A DNA stretch of 47,686 bases from Candidatus Avilachnospira avistercoris (GTDB lineage: Bacteria > Bacillota > Clostridia > Lachnospirales > Lachnospiraceae), in assembly GCA_018714145.1 (NCBI GenBank), contig DVNS01000015.1, positions 1 through 47,686 of the forward strand, in the 5' to 3' direction. Within the stretch, counting starts at the first letter, position 1; every line of letters starts with the position of its first letter. Position numbers and translations under genes: made by a program. Below the pieces are notes generated by a model that was not told the origin of the DNA, ran no database searches, and saw nothing but the letters and a program-made list of their open reading frames with translations. This document shows positions 45,310 to 47,686 of the stretch, piece after piece.

Positions 45310-47550
45310 ATGAGCATAGAAGACAGCTTTAACAAAAATAACAGACGTCCTCGAAGACTTGAGGAAGATAAGGCAGGCTATCAGCAGAGGCCCTCGGAGG
45401 ATGAGGACCTCTTCGATGATGTAGAGATAGAAAGCCGGGATCTCTTTGATGATGATGAGACCAATGACGGCGGCTACGGGGATGCAGATACCGGCTACGA
45501 TGACTACGATGATGACTTTGGTTCCTATTCCGACAGGGCCGGTGAAGATGAGATAGTAGATGACCTCGACATGGGCGACAAGCTCCTTTCAGGGGGTCTC
45601 TACGGTACCGACTCAAGGTCTAAAAGGAAGAAGCTTCGGGAGCTCAATACTCCGGACAGCGTCATCGACGGCAGAAAAAAGCGCAGCGAGCAGAAGTCCC
45701 AGAAGAAGGGCAGGATAAAGCGTATAGTCATATGCGCCATAGTTGAGCTTCTGACCCTCTGTGCCATATTCGCCTACGGCTATGTGCTCCGCACCTTCAA
45801 TCTGATGCAGAGGACGGACGTGGATATAGCCAAGGTCGAAAACGACAACATTTCCATTGAGAAGAAGCAGGAGATGGAGGGCTATTGGAATATCGCCGTA
45901 TTCGGACTGGATGCCTCCCAGCGTAATTCCGACGTCATCATGATAGTGAGCGTCAATCAGGACACGGGAGACATAAGGCTCTGCTCCATTTTCAGGGATA
46001 CCTATCTCAATATCACTGACAATAACCAATATAATAAGATAAATCAGGCCTATGCCCAAGGCGGACCTGAGCAGGCCCTTGCGGCCCTCAATAAAAACCT
46101 TGACCTTAACATAACCAACTATGTGACCTTCAACTGGAAGACCATAGCTCAGGCTATCAATATGCTGGATGGTGTGGACAATATAGAGATATCCAAGGCT
46201 GAGTTCTACTATATCAATGCTTTCATCACCGAGACGGTCAAGGAGACAGGCATAGGTACTTATCAGCTTAAGTCTGCCGGAGCCCAGCATCTGGACGGAG
46301 TTCAGGCCGTGGCTTACGCAAGGCTCAGGCTCATGGACAGTGACTTTGCCCGTACCGAGCGTCAGAAGAAGATAATCATGGCCTGCTTCGATAAGGTCAA
46401 GAAGATGGACTACTCGGAGCTCAACTATATCATGATGACCATTTTCCCTGAGGTAGAGACCAATGTATCCCTCGGTGAGGTGGTATCCATGGCTCAGGGC
46501 ATACTGAGATACAACATAGCCGAGACCGGCGGCTTCCCTTGGCAGAGGGGAGATGCCCGCATACCCAACAAGGGATCCTGCGTCATACCTACGACGCTGG
46601 AATCCAACGTAAAGCTGCTCCACGAGTTCCTGTTCGATGATTCGGAGTATGAGGTATCTGATGCGGTGCTCAGCTATTCAGCCAAGATAAAGCAGGATTC
46701 CAACCTCTATAAGGAGGGCACGGTCATCGAGTCCGTGGCCACGGATCAGGGTGTCATCCAGAAGCCCAAGGTATCGCAGGAGGGTATCGGCGATGACGAG
46801 GATGTGACCGAGGCACCTACAGAGAAGGAGCGTGACGAGGAGGATTATACCCTCGGCGTAGATGAAAACGGCGAGCTCATATATCCTACGGATGAGGATG
46901 GAGACATAGTCATTCCCACCGATGCAGACGGCAATGTCATATATCCCACCGATGCGGACGGCAACGAGATACGGGGCACCACCGGCGGAAGGCATGACAG
47001 GCCCACGAGCATCATGGAGGAGTCCGAGGGAGACGAGGGCTCAGAGATAGTAGATGATGACGGCAATGTCATAGGCACCAGTCCTACAAGGGAGACCGGC
47101 GGCAGGAGGCCCACCGAGACTCAGGCCACCGATGAGGCAGGAAGGCCTATCATGAATCAGACTGAAAGCGCAGGACCCGGCGGAAGCACGAGACCCAGCG
47201 AAAGCAGCGGCACCTCGACCGGAGTCAACAGGCCGGGCGAAAGCACCGGTACCTCGGGCGGCACAAGACCCGGCGGAAACACCGGCACAACCACCGGAAG
47301 CTCCGAGCAGGCTCCCGGCGGCAGCACGAGGCCTACTGACATAACCGAGATACCTGATGAGCCCGTGACCGTGCCTTCCACTACTCAGGCTGCACCGGGC
47401 GGCTCCACGCCCCCCGGAGGCTCAGTCAATGCACCGGGCGGCTCCTCAGGACAGAGTGCAGGCCCGAGCGGCGGAGCACCCAGCTCCGGTGCGGCACAGT
47501 CCGGGGGTGATAGCGGAGGAGTATCCACCGTGACAGGGCCGGGAATGTGA
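45310..47550 (+). CDS. LytR-CpsA-Psr (LCP) family protein with acidic N-tail and Ca-loop-like/Gly-Ser-Thr-rich C-tail
   Basis: TM then WNIAVFGLDASQRNSDVIMIVSVNQDTGDIRLCSIFRDTYLNI, YNKINQAYAQGGPEQAL, VAYARLRLMDSDFARTERQKKII. Confidence 0.93.
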   Translation: MSIEDSFNKNNRRPRRLEEDKAGYQQRPSEDEDLFDDVEIESRDLFDDDETNDGGYGDADTGYDDYDDDFGSYSDRAGEDEIVDDLDMGDKLLSGGLYGTDSRSKRKKLRELNTPDSVIDGRKKRSEQKSQKKGRIKRIVICAIVELLTLCAIFAYGYVLRTFNLMQRTDVDIAKVENDNISIEKKQEMEGYWNIAVFGLDASQRNSDVIMIVSVNQDTGDIRLCSIFRDTYLNITDNNQYNKINQAYAQGGPEQALAALNKNLDLNITNYVTFNWKTIAQAINMLDGVDNIEISKAEFYYINAFITETVKETGIGTYQLKSAGAQHLDGVQAVAYARLRLMDSDFARTERQKKIIMACFDKVKKMDYSELNYIMMTIFPEVETNVSLGEVVSMAQGILRYNIAETGGFPWQRGDARIPNKGSCVIPTTLESNVKLLHEFLFDDSEYEVSDAVLSYSAKIKQDSNLYKEGTVIESVATDQGVIQKPKVSQEGIGDDEDVTEAPTEKERDEEDYTLGVDENGELIYPTDEDGDIVIPTDADGNVIYPTDADGNEIRGTTGGRHDRPTSIMEESEGDEGSEIVDDDGNVIGTSPTRETGGRRPTETQATDEAGRPIMNQTESAGPGGSTRPSESSGTSTGVNRPGESTGTSGGTRPGGNTGTTTGSSEQAPGGSTRPTDITEIPDEPVTVPSTTQAAPGGSTPPGGSVNAPGGSSGQSAGPSGGAPSSGAAQSGGDSGGVSTVTGPGM

Positions 47551-47589
47551 TATAAAGGGGCAGTAAATCCACTTTCATTGTGTGATTAC

Positions 47590-47621
47590 GCATTGCTTCG
47601 TGCTGCGCCCTCCCGCAATGC
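47590..47621. other. intergenic hairpin
   Basis: GCATTG ... CAATGC downstream of the LCP gene. Confidence 0.4.
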
Positions 47622-47686
47622 TGCAGTCATTCGGATTTCACCCTATCGGGCTACATTCTCATGCCTGCAAGTGTTATAAATTCACT

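Noticed and set aside
45613-46623. 336-aa minus-strand ORF antisense to the LCP gene
   Set aside because: Mirror of the LCP coding frame; no recognisable family.
1-47686. CRISPR array, prophage, IS element or tRNA cluster
   Set aside because: No regularly spaced repeats, transposase/integrase/phage proteins, or cloverleaf-like tRNA sequences recognised on reading the spacers.

Overview
The window looks like chromosomal DNA from an anaerobic Clostridia/Lachnospiraceae-type Firmicute, judging from gene content and order. It is almost all coding, mostly core genome. I see no prophage, CRISPR array, transposase or tRNA/rRNA. From left to right: the end of a ribose-type ABC transporter with its binding lipoprotein and a creatininase-family enzyme; a 5-FCL-like protein followed by a BMP-family (nucleoside-type) ABC transporter; clpB under a CIRCE-overlapped promoter; recA-recX; icd and an aconitase-family gene divergent from citrate synthase; a PflX-like radical SAM protein; a lipid kinase and an M20 amidohydrolase; MATE, acyltransferase-3 and EamA membrane proteins; the large (Alu-domain) SRP RNA; rsmA, an NrdG-like activase, pfk, dnaX-ybaB-recR, a large TPR/acidic protein, CvpA; uridine phosphorylase and deoB; and the start of a surface-glycan locus (GT2, rhomboid, tandem GT2, polyprenyl-P sugar transferase, LCP protein). 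The most unusual signal is in the intergenic DNA. At least four spacers carry a hairpin whose loop ends in AAGACA followed by a 3' arm starting GC; two of these have the same 27-nt loop length and a compensatory stem change. Other structured spacers include a ~160-nt leader with mutually exclusive stems, hairpins placed just upstream of both ABC binding-protein genes, and a perfect 9-bp inverted repeat flanking the SRP RNA promoter. All structures and families were assigned by eye, without folding software or database searches.
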